Shown: positions 9,133 through 18,453, counted from the stretch's first letter. The stretch: DNA of 44,230 nt from Pseudomonadota bacterium (GCA_021808365.1 JAKBBU010000013.1:1-44230); one strand, 5' to 3'. Notes: generated by a model from the sequence alone, not told the origin. Translations and numbers: made by a program.

Positions 9133-9918
9133 ATGAGTTTACACAGTTCAGAAAGACATAAAAGATTAATGGTTTTAAAAAGCCAAATTACTTTAGAAGC
9201 TTCTTCATCATGGGTTGTAGGACAAGGCTTTAATAAGGATAAGACGAAGGACGCAGAAAAAGTTCAAGAGATAATTAATTTTTTGAATAGTAATGCTGCT
9301 ATTGCCCCTGAAGTACTTGAAGAGTTTGATAGTATTTTAGTGAAAGCAACTCCTGAAAATTTATTTTTATTGATCAATTTCGACTTCAACCCACCTGTTG
9401 TTGCTGAGGAAGATACTTCAAATTTAGGTGCTTACGAACGCGCAATAGAAGGTCTTAAAAATACAATTATGTCTGCCAAGGTTGCTGGAAATAAGGTTGC
9501 AGCATATCAAGGTGAGCAGGTATTAATTGCTGCTCAACTGACGTGTGAGGATCATCCTGAAAAAATCAAGGAAATCACAACTCATGTTAATAACACATCA
9601 AATTTAATACTCAAGCCCACTCCTGAAAATAAAGCGGCTTACTTAAAGTCTGCTGAAAAAGTTCATGGCCAAGATTGGGGTAAGAAACTAGGCGGTGCAA
9701 TGTTAGGATTCGCTGGTTTAGCAGTGATTGGTCTTTCAGTAGCTGCCACTATCTTGACAGGCGGTCTGGGTTCTGGTGCAGGCCTAATTGGCGGTGGTAT
9801 TGGATTAACATTGCTCGGCCATGGTGTAAACGTATACAAGCGAGGCAGAGATAATAGTGCGGCTTCTGTTTCCGCAGATCTTTTGTCTACTCCAACTCCT
9901 ACAGCTAAAGCTGCTTAA
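9133..9918 (+). CDS. Effector-like protein with C-terminal membrane hairpin
   Basis: I do not recognise a family. The first 180 residues are polar and mostly helical. Residues about 187-209 and 211-230 form two Gly/Ala-rich hydrophobic segments that could insert as a hairpin. A basic stretch (YKRGRD) and a Ser/Thr/Pro/Ala-rich tail (STPTPTAKAA) follow. There is no signal peptide, which argues against Sec export of a barrel or lipoprotein. GAGG precedes the ATG. The PmrA-type promoter at 9018-9050, the isolated position and a dedicated terminator downstream suggest a host-directed effector of a Dot/Icm-like system. That role is inference. Confidence 0.65.
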   Translation: MSLHSSERHKRLMVLKSQITLEASSSWVVGQGFNKDKTKDAEKVQEIINFLNSNAAIAPEVLEEFDSILVKATPENLFLLINFDFNPPVVAEEDTSNLGAYERAIEGLKNTIMSAKVAGNKVAAYQGEQVLIAAQLTCEDHPEKIKEITTHVNNTSNLILKPTPENKAAYLKSAEKVHGQDWGKKLGGAMLGFAGLAVIGLSVAATILTGGLGSGAGLIGGGIGLTLLGHGVNVYKRGRDNSAASVSADLLSTPTPTAKAA

Positions 9919-9948
9919 GAACTAGCAAGCTGTTTTATGTAAATCTAG

Positions 9949-9982
9949 AATCCTTCCCACCTCGGTGGGAAGGATTTTTTTT
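9949..9982 (+). terminator. Rho-independent terminator
   Basis: Twelve-bp perfect stem AATCCTTCCCAC / GTGGGAAGGATT (9949-9960 and 9965-9976), a CTCG loop and a run of Ts to 9982. It ends the transcript of the PmrA-box gene at 9133. Confidence 0.93.
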
Positions 9983-10063
9983 ATACCCAAAGCGAAGAGC
10001 TTTCGGGTATAGCCACACAATTTTTCTTCCGCTATCATCTAGCTTTATCTCTGGAGATTTGCG

Positions 10064-10849
10064 ATGAAAAAATTTATCCTGGCTGGCTTTTTATTGCTAT
10101 GGGCTGCAATCTCATTTGCAAGCACACCTGATTTTTCAGCCGAATTCCAAGGCAAATCCGGTTGCTTCATCTTATTTGATCTCACCAAAAATAAACTTAT
10201 TCAAGACTACAATCCCTCACGCTGTGCGCAACAAATTCCTGCAGACTCTACGTTTAAAGTCCCGCTATCCCTGATGGCATTTGACCAAAAACTAATAACA
10301 CAACAAACCGTCTTCAAATGGGATGGTAAGGATCGCGGGTTACCCCAATGGAATCACGATCAAACACCACAGACCTGGTTAACAAACTCAGTTGTTTGGG
10401 TGTCGCAAGAACTCACACCTCAATTAGGGCTGAATAAAATTAAAGCATATTTAAAAGCGTTTAATTATGGCAATCAAGATTTTTCAGGTGGTTTGACAAC
10501 GGCCTGGTTGGGCAGCACCTTAAAAATTTCTGCTGATGAACAACTCAATTTTGTGAAAGCCTTGGTCAATCATCAATTGCCTGTTTCACAAGAAGCGATG
10601 ACGAGCACCAAGGCCAATATGTTTCTTGAAACAACGCCGAAAGGTTATGCGCTCTATGGCAAAACCGGTAGCGACAGCCACGATCAATTGCAAGAGGGTT
10701 GGTTTATTGGTTTTATGACGAAGGGGCCGCAAACTTATTTGATAGTTTCAAATTTCACTGACCTTCTACCTACTAAAACTGATCAAGCTGGCGGCCCAAG
10801 AGCAAAAGCGATTGTTGAGTCTTTGTTGACTCAGATGGGGTTGTTTTAA
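10064..10849 (+). CDS. Class D (OXA-like) beta-lactamase
   Basis: Predicted periplasmic serine beta-lactamase. A signal peptide MKKFILAGFLLLWAAISFAS leads the protein. All class D motifs are in order: S62-T-F-K65 (nucleophile and carbamylated Lys), S109-V-V111, Y135-G-N137 and K200-T-G202, with the conserved Trp (EGWFIGF) after it; 261 residues is normal. It has GGAG upstream and its own small spacer after the terminator at 9949. No integron, transposase or other resistance gene is next to it, so it looks like a resident chromosomal enzyme, as in Legionella species. Substrate range cannot be read from sequence. Confidence 0.92.
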   Translation: MKKFILAGFLLLWAAISFASTPDFSAEFQGKSGCFILFDLTKNKLIQDYNPSRCAQQIPADSTFKVPLSLMAFDQKLITQQTVFKWDGKDRGLPQWNHDQTPQTWLTNSVVWVSQELTPQLGLNKIKAYLKAFNYGNQDFSGGLTTAWLGSTLKISADEQLNFVKALVNHQLPVSQEAMTSTKANMFLETTPKGYALYGKTGSDSHDQLQEGWFIGFMTKGPQTYLIVSNFTDLLPTKTDQAGGPRAKAIVESLLTQMGLF

Positions 10850-10857
10850 TTGCTTCT

Positions 10858-10883
10858 GTCATTCCCGTGGAGGCGGGAATCCA
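10858..10883 (+). repeat. F4 repeat (short copy)
   Basis: GTCATTCCCGTGGAGGCGGG followed by AATCCA, without the usual tail. It sits between the beta-lactamase gene and convergent folA. Confidence 0.8.
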
Positions 10884-10951
10884 AATTAAATATGAGGTTC
10901 ATCATTCTCTTCAATATTCTGATTGTTTGGATTTTCTTTATTTTTTCCCAT

Positions 10952-11470
10952 TTATTCTTTCCCCCTCTCAAACATTAAAAAACTATAATCATATTCATTC
11001 TTTTCATCTTTTACGTGATACTCTTCGCTCATTAAAACCCAGCTTGAATCAAGCTTCGGAAAAAAAGTATCAGCGTCAATTGCAGCATGCACGACCGTTA
11101 AGTAAATTCTTTGTATACAATTCAAACTTTGCCGGAAAAGCTCAGCGCCGCCGATGATGAAAATTTCTTCTGCAGGTGCTGTGGCTTTAATGGCCTCATC
11201 CAATGAATGCACAATGATACAATCTTCTGCGTGAAAATCCAGCGCTCGTGTTAAAATGATATTTGTTCGACCAGACAGAGGTTTCCCCATGGATTCATAG
11301 GTTTTGCGCCCCATGATTACCGGCTTGCCCAAGGTCAATGTTTTAAAATGTTTAAGATCTGCTGGAAGATGCCAGGGAAGTTGATTGTTTTTTCCCATGG
11401 CGCGGTTTTCTGCTATGGCGACGATGCCTAGAATTGTGGGTTTATTTTGAGGGCTTTTTATTTCATGCAT
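10952..11470 (-). CDS. folA: Dihydrofolate reductase FolA
   Basis: Reduces dihydrofolate to tetrahydrofolate with NADPH. Conserved blocks: IVAIAENRAMGKNNQLPWHLPADLKHF, with W and D-type active-site positions, then MGRKTYESMG, LSGRTNIILTR and FIIGGAELF; 172 residues. The N terminus is about 12 residues longer than E. coli DHFR because no other start codon lies closer to the fold. The ATG (11468-11470, minus strand) shares the hexamer ATGCAT with the mutH start. Its promoter must therefore lie inside mutH. GGAA lies about 8 nt upstream. Confidence 0.95.
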   Translation of the reverse strand: MHEIKSPQNKPTILGIVAIAENRAMGKNNQLPWHLPADLKHFKTLTLGKPVIMGRKTYESMGKPLSGRTNIILTRALDFHAEDCIIVHSLDEAIKATAPAEEIFIIGGAELFRQSLNCIQRIYLTVVHAAIDADTFFPKLDSSWVLMSEEYHVKDEKNEYDYSFLMFERGKE

Positions 11471-12127
11471 GTTTCAATTCCACAAACCGAAGAAGAGCTT
11501 CTTGAGAAAACTAAAGTAATCACGGGTTTGACGCTCGGTGAAATGGCTAAAAATGCCGCTCTCCTCATGCCGAGCAATTTATTACGCGCCAAGGGTTGGA
11601 TCGGCCAGTTGCTGGAATTATACCTCGGTGCGAGCGCAGGATCACGTGCTGAACCTGATTTTCAAGCAATTGGTGTAGAATTAAAAACTGTGCCGCTCAA
11701 TCATCAGGGGCGAGTGGCGGAAACTACCTATGTGTGTACCGCTCCATTGCTCAATGTGGGGCATTTGCGCTGGGAAGAGAGTGTTGTGTATAAAAAATTA
11801 GCTCGAGTGTTGTGGGTCCCGATCACATATGCTGAGGTTCTAGCCGAGCGGCGCATCGGTCAGCCGGTATTGTGGAGCCCGACAGCGGAGCAACTTCAAA
11901 CTTTACGCATGGATTGGGAAGAATTGATGGACATGATCACCCTCGGGCAACTTGAAAAAATCACGGCAAGTTATGGTGATGCGCTTCACATTCGTCCCAA
12001 GGCATTGGATGCTCGTTCATTGACATGGGGTGTTGATCAAGATGGGCATAAAATTAAGACGCTACCGCGAGGGTTTTACTTGCGTAAGTCATTTACACAG
12101 GAGATTTTGATGTTAAAGAAGGGGTAA
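11465..12127 (+). CDS. mutH: DNA mismatch repair endonuclease MutH
   Basis: Nicks the unmethylated strand at hemimethylated GATC sites during MutS/MutL-directed repair. LLRAKGWIGQLLELYLGAS, the catalytic set around D-F-x-GVELKT (PDFQAIGVELKTVPLN), the DWEELMDMI and TLPRGFYLRKSF blocks align with E. coli MutH; 220 residues. Start ATG 11465 agrees with the family; GAGGG at 11449-11453 is the nearest Shine-Dalgarno, at an 11-nt distance. Presence of MutH implies Dam methylation in this organism, though dam is not in the window. Confidence 0.95.
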   Translation: MHVSIPQTEEELLEKTKVITGLTLGEMAKNAALLMPSNLLRAKGWIGQLLELYLGASAGSRAEPDFQAIGVELKTVPLNHQGRVAETTYVCTAPLLNVGHLRWEESVVYKKLARVLWVPITYAEVLAERRIGQPVLWSPTAEQLQTLRMDWEELMDMITLGQLEKITASYGDALHIRPKALDARSLTWGVDQDGHKIKTLPRGFYLRKSFTQEILMLKKG

Positions 12128-12134
12128 ATTTTAT

Positions 12135-12165
12135 GTTGATTAGTCAACCAAATGTTGTGTAGAAT
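12135..12165 (+). promoter_or_regulatory. Promoter and operator-like palindrome of the SH2-like gene
   Basis: TTGATT (12136-12141) and TAGAAT (12160-12165) with an 18-nt spacer. The palindrome GTTGATTAGTCAAC (12135-12148) covers the -35 box and could bind a dimeric regulator. No PmrA-type box is seen here. Confidence 0.45.
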
Positions 12166-12196
12166 AAGGCGTAATTTTTATGCTTTTGGAGATATT

Positions 12197-12748
12197 ATGC
12201 CTTTTCCTGGTCGTGATTATATTTATGAAAAAAATGCCAAGTGGGAGATAGCTCTAGCAGAGTGCGTAATAGGAACTTGGTTAATACGAGAAAGTACTGA
12301 AGAGGGAGTGCTTTGCGTATCACAGCTGGGTTTCAGAGATGAAAAGACGATTATTGAAAGTGTTCGTTTTTATTTTAACGGGGTTTCATGGTCTAATAAA
12401 AAGGGAGAACAATTTCAACTCGTGTCTAAAAGTACTATTACTCAAGGACAATACAATTCATTTCTTTCTTATATTATTAAAGATAAAAATAAAGGTTTTT
12501 ACACTGGCATCCCATACAATTGTGAAGTTCTTGAAAAAGCAAGAGAACTGTGTAAAGAATTGGGTATGATCATAGATGACATGGAGAGTAAAAGAAGGGT
12601 TGAGCAACCATGTTTACCTTATAAAAAAATTAGTGTTGAAGACTTTAATAGGTTAACGATCAGCTCTAATTTTAATAATAATTCATTGCCTTCTGTTCCT
12701 TCATCAGATAATTATGAGAATAACCGTCTGAATATTGTCCGCCAATGA
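12197..12748 (+). CDS. Protein with an N-terminal SH2-like domain
   Basis: Residues about 11-110 resemble a eukaryotic SH2 (phosphotyrosine-binding) domain. A helix (WEIALAEC) leads into G26-T-W-L-I-R31-E-S33, close to the canonical GTFLVRES strand whose Arg (beta-B5) binds phosphotyrosine. The following VLCVSQLG, VRFYFNGVSW and EQFQLVSK fit strands C to E, then TQGQYNSFLSYII fits helix B and GFYTGIPY the terminal strand. The C-terminal 70 residues are polar and Asn/Ser-rich. ATG 12197 is chosen over the upstream ATG 12152 because GGAG (12188-12191) is placed 5 nt before it. SH2 effectors are known from Legionella. The assignment rests on motif pattern, not a search. Host-tyrosine-signalling function is inference. 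Confidence 0.6.
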   Translation: MPFPGRDYIYEKNAKWEIALAECVIGTWLIRESTEEGVLCVSQLGFRDEKTIIESVRFYFNGVSWSNKKGEQFQLVSKSTITQGQYNSFLSYIIKDKNKGFYTGIPYNCEVLEKARELCKELGMIIDDMESKRRVEQPCLPYKKISVEDFNRLTISSNFNNNSLPSVPSSDNYENNRLNIVRQ

Positions 12749-12764
12749 TGATGCTTAATTCGTT

Positions 12765-14408
12765 CTAAAAATGTCCCGCCAACGGATTAAATGAATTTAA
12801 TAAATTAATTAGCCGTGTGGGAATGCTTTTATTCCCCTGTCTAAAATTTGCAAGTGTGCCTAAACAAGCATAAACCGTTTGATCAGTTGGAATAGCGGGC
12901 GATAAACCTTGCATCACTAAAGTCACTACTGTTTTCCCTGTTAATAAATTAAATAAATCATTCGACAATTGCTTCGTCAAAGCTTGAGTTGCAGGGGTTA
13001 TACTGGGATTATGAAAAGGTCCACTCACATGCACCGGAATTGCTAAAGGGTTTAAATTCGCAACTTTTGAAATCGGTACAAACAAAAGATTCATGGTATC
13101 ATTTTTTAAATTAAATGCACCCTTACCGACGACATTAGCACCTGCTGTATTAAAGGCAAATCCCTTAATGACACAGAATCCTGATGCACAATGTAAACGC
13201 GTCACTAAACAATCTAAATCAGCACCTTGTTTGGCCAAGCCTCCATTTAATAATTGGAAAAATTTTTGTGTATAAACTGCGAGACCTGGGTTTTTATAAT
13301 AGGTATGGTTGAGCGCCGCCGTGACCACACCTGTTTGATGCCCCAGAAATTCCGCAGCCGTTGAGCCTTGCGTATCAATCTGAAAATGCACATACATCTT
13401 TCCCCCACTAAATTGAGGGCTGAGTTCTAGTGATCGCATTGCTAGACCGGCATTTAAACCACGGCCAACTAAATCAAAGTGATAAGCCGGTACATTTTGG
13501 CGAGCATCCAGACTAAAATCTCCTGTGATTTTTCCCCCTAATAAAGCAGCGTTAATTCCAGTGAATTGAAATTGTTTAGGTGTTAAACGAAGGCGGGCTG
13601 TCAGTTGATAGTGATCGGTTTGAAGGTAGGGTGTTGCAAAAAGGCCGATGACATCAGCAAAATTTTTACCTTCTGAATTGATCTGAAAATCACCGCTATG
13701 ATTATTTCGCGAATAACTACCCTTAAGAATAAAACGATTGCTATTTTGCAAAATATTGGTATTGACTTGATACAAACCTGCTCGCAAATCATTGGGGTAA
13801 TTGATCGTGGTTTGTATTTGAAAGCCGATCTTATTCACACTTCCATTTGCCTTGACCGTGAGCTGTTGCTTTTTAGCCTCCAATAAAAGAGTTGCTGTTG
13901 TCAAAGCAACCTTTTTCTCAATACCTTTATAAGGTTGTAATGTCAATTGAGTATTTTTCAGGCTGATATTAAGTGCAGAAGGAGGCAGCATAGAAAACCC
14001 ACTTGAAGGCGTTTGATTGTTCTGCTCAAACTGCCAGTTTGAAACGTGAGGTGCATCATGTTGGACGAGAAATTGCCCACTTTCTACATCAACGCTGACT
14101 AAATCAATTTGTTTTTTAAATAAGGGGATCACCCGAAATTCGATGGTTAATTTCTTAACACTGGCCGCTGTCGCGACAGGACTCCAATCTGCATTAGAAA
14201 ACTCAATATCTTCAAAGCTGACAATGGGATGCTCATGCCAAGTGACATGAATAGGGCCCTTGATTGTGAGTGTGCGCCCAGTTGCTTGCTGCACGATACG
14301 TTCAATCAAAGGTGCGTAATTATCCCATTGGGTCATTTTTAGAACGCAAAACGCCAGGAGAACCAGAACAATGGCGAAGAGAGCAAGATAAAAAATTCGT
14401 TTGAGCAT
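12765..14408 (-). CDS. AsmA-family envelope protein
   Basis: Predicted inner-membrane-anchored periplasmic protein. One N-terminal membrane segment (about residues 4-24) is followed by the AsmA signature region IVQQATGRTLTIKGPIHVTWHEHPIVSFEDIEFSNA. Long beta-rich repeats continue to a C-terminal AsmA-like block (GKGAFNLKNDTMNLLFVP). AsmA proteins are implicated in lipid transport to, or homeostasis of, the outer membrane. The gene is convergent with the SH2-like gene (16-nt gap) and divergent from coaD. 547 residues is within the family range. Confidence 0.88.
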   Translation of the reverse strand: MLKRIFYLALFAIVLVLLAFCVLKMTQWDNYAPLIERIVQQATGRTLTIKGPIHVTWHEHPIVSFEDIEFSNADWSPVATAASVKKLTIEFRVIPLFKKQIDLVSVDVESGQFLVQHDAPHVSNWQFEQNNQTPSSGFSMLPPSALNISLKNTQLTLQPYKGIEKKVALTTATLLLEAKKQQLTVKANGSVNKIGFQIQTTINYPNDLRAGLYQVNTNILQNSNRFILKGSYSRNNHSGDFQINSEGKNFADVIGLFATPYLQTDHYQLTARLRLTPKQFQFTGINAALLGGKITGDFSLDARQNVPAYHFDLVGRGLNAGLAMRSLELSPQFSGGKMYVHFQIDTQGSTAAEFLGHQTGVVTAALNHTYYKNPGLAVYTQKFFQLLNGGLAKQGADLDCLVTRLHCASGFCVIKGFAFNTAGANVVGKGAFNLKNDTMNLLFVPISKVANLNPLAIPVHVSGPFHNPSITPATQALTKQLSNDLFNLLTGKTVVTLVMQGLSPAIPTDQTVYACLGTLANFRQGNKSIPTRLINLLNSFNPLAGHF

Positions 14409-14476
14409 TTGAGCCTTTCTACCTTTTTTACAGATCTGCGATGCAAAGACTTGAGCATACTGAATTTTCAGGATAA

Positions 14477-14965
<489 letters not shown>

Positions 14966-14991
14966 ATAGTATGAAGCGCGAAGAGTATATT

Positions 14992-15019
14992 TTGATTTAC
15001 AGCGCCCATCCCGTATAAT
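14992..15019 (+). promoter_or_regulatory. Strong sigma70-type promoter of ppa-aceE-aceF
   Basis: TTGATT (14992-14997), 16-nt spacer, TATAAT (15014-15019). It lies 32 nt before the ppa ATG, whose AGGGG is at 15042-15046. Confidence 0.75.
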
Positions 15020-15051
15020 CGCGTTTTTGAAACCACACATCAGGGGAAAAC

Positions 15052-15591
15052 ATGAATCTAGAACGCGTTGGGCCAGGTAGTAAGGCACCTGAAGAAATTA
15101 ATGTCATCATCGAGATCCCTTCACACGCTGAACCTGTCAAATATGAAGTTGATAAAGACACGGGTGCTATGTTTGTTGATCGTTTTATGTCCACTGCTAT
15201 GTATTATCCTTGCAATTATGGCTATCTACCTGGGACGCTGAGTGAAGATGGGGATCCTGTTGACGTTCTTGTCATTACGCCGAACCCAGTCATCACAGGC
15301 GGTGTAATTAAAGTTCGTCCAGTTGGTATGCTTAAAATGACGGATGAAAAAGGGATTGATTCTAAAATTCTTGCTGTGCCTGTGGATAAACTTTGTCCTA
15401 TTTACAAGCACATCAAGACGCCAGAGGATGTTTGTTCTTCATTGCGGGCTCAGATTGCGCATTTCTTCGAACACTATAAAGATCTTGAAGCAGGCAAATG
15501 GGTGAAGGTTGAAGGTTGGGTCGGTGTTGATGCTGCCTATGCTGAAATTCGTGCCAGCCTTGATCGTTTTCAAGTAGAAAAAAGGAAGTAA
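15052..15591 (+). CDS. ppa: Inorganic pyrophosphatase (family I)
   Basis: Soluble Mg-dependent enzyme that hydrolyses pyrophosphate and drives biosynthetic reactions. The metal-site signature DGDPVDVLV, the [11 protein letters not shown] segment, [11 protein letters not shown] and the [14 protein letters not shown] stretch mark a family I enzyme; 179 residues. AGGGG is placed 5 nt before the ATG. aceE starts 3 nt after the stop, so ppa is very probably co-transcribed with the pyruvate dehydrogenase genes. That grouping is unusual. Confidence 0.97.
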   Translation: MNLERVGPGSKAPEEINVIIEIPSHAEPVKYEVDKDTGAMFVDRFMSTAMYYPCNYGYLPGTLSEDGDPVDVLVITPNPVITGGVIKVRPVGMLKMTDEKGIDSKILAVPVDKLCPIYKHIKTPEDVCSSLRAQIAHFFEHYKDLEAGKWVKVEGWVGVDAAYAEIRASLDRFQVEKRK

Positions 15592-15594
15592 GGC

Positions 15595-18306
15595 ATGCCC
15601 AAGTCCACGCCCGATCTCGCTGCTCCCGCCGACATGCAAGCACCTGAATTAAGTGCTGATGCTGCACGTCCCGATGATTTCGACTCCACAGAAACACAAG
15701 AATGGCTCGATGCACTCGAGTCTGTTTTTAAATTTGAAGGTACAGAACGCGCCGCTTATTTATTGCAACAACTCCTTGAGCGCGCAAGGGCAAAAGGATT
15801 GGGTCTTGCACAAGGCGTGACAACGCCCTATAAAAATACCTTATCGTCAAATTTGCCTTATCCCGGCAATCTTGAGCTTGAGCATCGAATTCTTGCGCTC
15901 ATACGTTGGAATGCGGTTGCGATGGTTTTGCGTGCAGGTAAAAAACCTGGACTAGGTGGTCATATTGCGAGTTTTGCTTCAGCAGCAGTTTTGTATGAAG
16001 TGGGTTTTAATCATTTTTTCCATGGTGCTACAAAAGACCATGGTGGTGATTTGCTCTATATTCAAGGGCATTCTTCACCCGGTATTTACGCGCGTGCCTT
16101 TCTTGAAGGACGTTTATCGGAAGAGCAGCTTGATGGTTTCCGCCAAGAAATTGAAAATAAGGGCCTGAGCTCTTATCCTCATCCTTGGTTAATGCCTGAT
16201 TTTTGGCAATTTCCAACGGTCTCGATGGGATTAGGTCCAATTCAAGGCATTTATCAAGCGCGTTTCCTGAAATATTTAGAAAATCGTGGTTTGGTTAAAA
16301 CACAAGGCCGAAAAGTGTGGGTGTTTTGTGGTGATGGTGAAATGGATGAGCCTGAATCCCTTGGCGCGATCACGATTGCAGCACGTGAAAAACTCGATAA
16401 TCTTATTTTTGTGATCAATTGTAATTTACAGCGCTTAGATGGACCCGTGCGTGGTAATTCGAAAGTGATTCAAGAGTTTGAAGGGATATTCCGCGGTGCA
16501 CAATGGAATGTCATCAAAGTGATTTGGGGTGGCCACTGGGATGCGCTGTTTGAAAAAGATAAGAGCGGATTATTACAGAAACGCATGGAAGAATGTGTGG
16601 ACGGTGATTATCAAAATTACAAAGCGCGCGACGGTGCCTATGTGCGTGAACATTTCTTTGGGAAATACCCGCAATTACGTGAACTCGTGGCCGATATGTC
16701 GGATGATGAAATCTGGCGTTTGAATCGTGGCGGACATGATCATGAAAAAGTATATGCGGCTTATGAAGCAGCCATAAAGCAAGTCGGGCAACCGACGGTG
16801 ATTCTTGCTAAAACGGTCAAAGGTTATGGCATGGGTGCAGCCGGTGAAGGGCAAAATATTACGCATCAACAAAAAAAGATGAGCACTGAAGAATTACGTG
16901 CATTTCGTGATCGGTTCCAAATTCCAATATCTGATGAAGGTGTTGAAAAGATCGAATTCTGTAAACCCAAGGATGATGATGAATTAATGAAATACCTCCA
17001 AGAGCGCCGTGCAGCACTCGGCGGTTTTTTACCCGCACGTCATACGAATAAAGAAGCGTTGACGATCCCAGGTCTTGATGCCTTTGCGCCCTTGTTGAAA
17101 AGTTCGGACGATCGTGAATTATCGACGACGATGGCCTTTGTGCGGATTTTAAATACCTTGATGAAGGATAAAGAATTAGGAAAACGAATTGTACCGATTG
17201 TGCCTGATGAATGTCGCACGTTCGGGATGGAAGGAATGTTTCGGCAATATGGGATTTATTCGCCTGTCGGTCAAAAGTATATACCTGTCGATCAAGATCA
17301 ATTGATGTTTTATCGTGAAGCTAAAGATGGTCAAATTCTCGAAGAAGGCCTCAATGAAGCGGGTGCGTTTTGTTCATGGCTTGCGGCAGCAACGTCGTAT
17401 GCGACGAATGATTACCCGATGATCCCCTTCTTTATTTATTATTCGATGTTTGGTTTCCAGCGAATTGGTGATCTTGCCTGGGCGGCAGGGGATATGCAAG
17501 CGAAAGGCTTTTTATTGGGCGGTACGGCTGGGCGCACGACGCTTGCGGGTGAAGGTTTGCAACATCAGGATGGCCATAGTCATTTAATGTCAGCGACGAT
17601 CCCGAATTGTATTTCTTATGATCCAACATTTGCTTATGAAATAGCTGTGATTGTTCAAGATGGCTTGCGGCGCATGTATCAAGACAATGAAAGTGTCTTT
17701 TATTATTTGACGATCATGAATGAAAATTATACGCATCCTGAAATGCCAAAAGGTGCAGAAGAGGGCATTTTGAAGGGTATGTATTTGCTGCGCGAAGGAG
17801 CTTCAAAGAAAAAACACCGTGTGCAATTGTTAGGATCGGGTACGATCTTGCGTGAAGTGATCGCGGCAGCGCAAATGTTGGAACGTGATCATGATGTTGC
17901 GGCTGATGTGTGGAGTGTGACGAGTTTTACGCAATTACGCCGTGAAGGCCTGAGTGTGGAACGCCATAATCGTCTGCATCCCGACAAAAAACAAGTTAGC
18001 TATGTGGATTCGTGTTTAAGCCAGAGCAAGGGCCCCGTGATTGCCGCGACGGATTATATGAAATCATACAGCGATCAAATTCGCGCCTTTATTCCAAAGC
18101 ATTATGTGACGCTTGGCACGGATGGTTTTGGTCGAAGTGATACGCGTGAACAATTGCGGTATTTTTTTGAAGTGGATGCACCGTATATTGTGTATACCAC
18201 GTTAAAAGCATTAGCGGATGAGGGTGAGATTTCAACGAAAGAGGTGTTGGCTGCACAAAAGAAATACCGTATTTCACCCGATAAACCAGATCCGGTAAAG
18301 GTTTAA
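15595..18306 (+). CDS. aceE: Pyruvate dehydrogenase E1 component (homodimeric) AceE
   Basis: Thiamine-diphosphate enzyme that decarboxylates pyruvate and acetylates the lipoyl groups of E2. The ThDP-Mg motif runs from G246-D-G248 to NCN at 275-277. The block HSSPGIYARAFLEGRL and the C-terminal transketolase-like region (GEGLQHQDGHSHL) are typical of the E. coli-type E1; 903 residues against 887. The first 25 residues are Pro/Ala-rich and probably flexible, as in the E2-binding N terminus. It follows ppa closely and precedes aceF. Confidence 0.97.
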   Translation: MPKSTPDLAAPADMQAPELSADAARPDDFDSTETQEWLDALESVFKFEGTERAAYLLQQLLERARAKGLGLAQGVTTPYKNTLSSNLPYPGNLELEHRILALIRWNAVAMVLRAGKKPGLGGHIASFASAAVLYEVGFNHFFHGATKDHGGDLLYIQGHSSPGIYARAFLEGRLSEEQLDGFRQEIENKGLSSYPHPWLMPDFWQFPTVSMGLGPIQGIYQARFLKYLENRGLVKTQGRKVWVFCGDGEMDEPESLGAITIAAREKLDNLIFVINCNLQRLDGPVRGNSKVIQEFEGIFRGAQWNVIKVIWGGHWDALFEKDKSGLLQKRMEECVDGDYQNYKARDGAYVREHFFGKYPQLRELVADMSDDEIWRLNRGGHDHEKVYAAYEAAIKQVGQPTVILAKTVKGYGMGAAGEGQNITHQQKKMSTEELRAFRDRFQIPISDEGVEKIEFCKPKDDDELMKYLQERRAALGGFLPARHTNKEALTIPGLDAFAPLLKSSDDRELSTTMAFVRILNTLMKDKELGKRIVPIVPDECRTFGMEGMFRQYGIYSPVGQKYIPVDQDQLMFYREAKDGQILEEGLNEAGAFCSWLAAATSYATNDYPMIPFFIYYSMFGFQRIGDLAWAAGDMQAKGFLLGGTAGRTTLAGEGLQHQDGHSHLMSATIPNCISYDPTFAYEIAVIVQDGLRRMYQDNESVFYYLTIMNENYTHPEMPKGAEEGILKGMYLLREGASKKKHRVQLLGSGTILREVIAAAQMLERDHDVAADVWSVTSFTQLRREGLSVERHNRLHPDKKQVSYVDSCLSQSKGPVIAATDYMKSYSDQIRAFIPKHYVTLGTDGFGRSDTREQLRYFFEVDAPYIVYTTLKALADEGEISTKEVLAAQKKYRISPDKPDPVKV

Positions 18307-18325
18307 GAGTTGTATGATCAAAAAA

Positions 18326-18371
18326 TGTAGGTTGGGTTAGTGCCGCCGTAAGGCTGGACGTAACCCAACAA
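18326..18371. repeat. F3 repeat (GTAGGTTGGGTTAG type)
   Basis: TGTAGGTTGGGTTAG, a small central hairpin (GCCGCCGTAAGGC) and CGTAACCCAACA form an imperfect palindrome. Located between aceE and aceF. This repeat type is widespread in gammaproteobacteria. Confidence 0.85.
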
Positions 18372-18382
18372 AATCAAAAAAG

Positions 18383-18433
18383 TGTAGGTTGGGTTAGTGC
18401 AGCCGAAGGCTGAGCGTAAGCGTAACCCAACAC
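18383..18433. repeat. F3 repeat, second tandem copy
   Basis: Starts again with TGTAGGTTGGGTTAG and ends CGTAACCCAACAC, with a slightly different centre (GCAGCCGAAGGCTGAGCG). Two copies in the aceE-aceF gap mean the operon transcript carries two hairpins between the E1 and E2 coding regions. Confidence 0.85.
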
Positions 18434-18453
18434 ACCTTGTAAAGGAAATCAAA

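Noticed and set aside
10867..11157. 96-codon frame on the plus strand
   Set aside because: Antisense to folA and begins in an F4 repeat; folA is certain.
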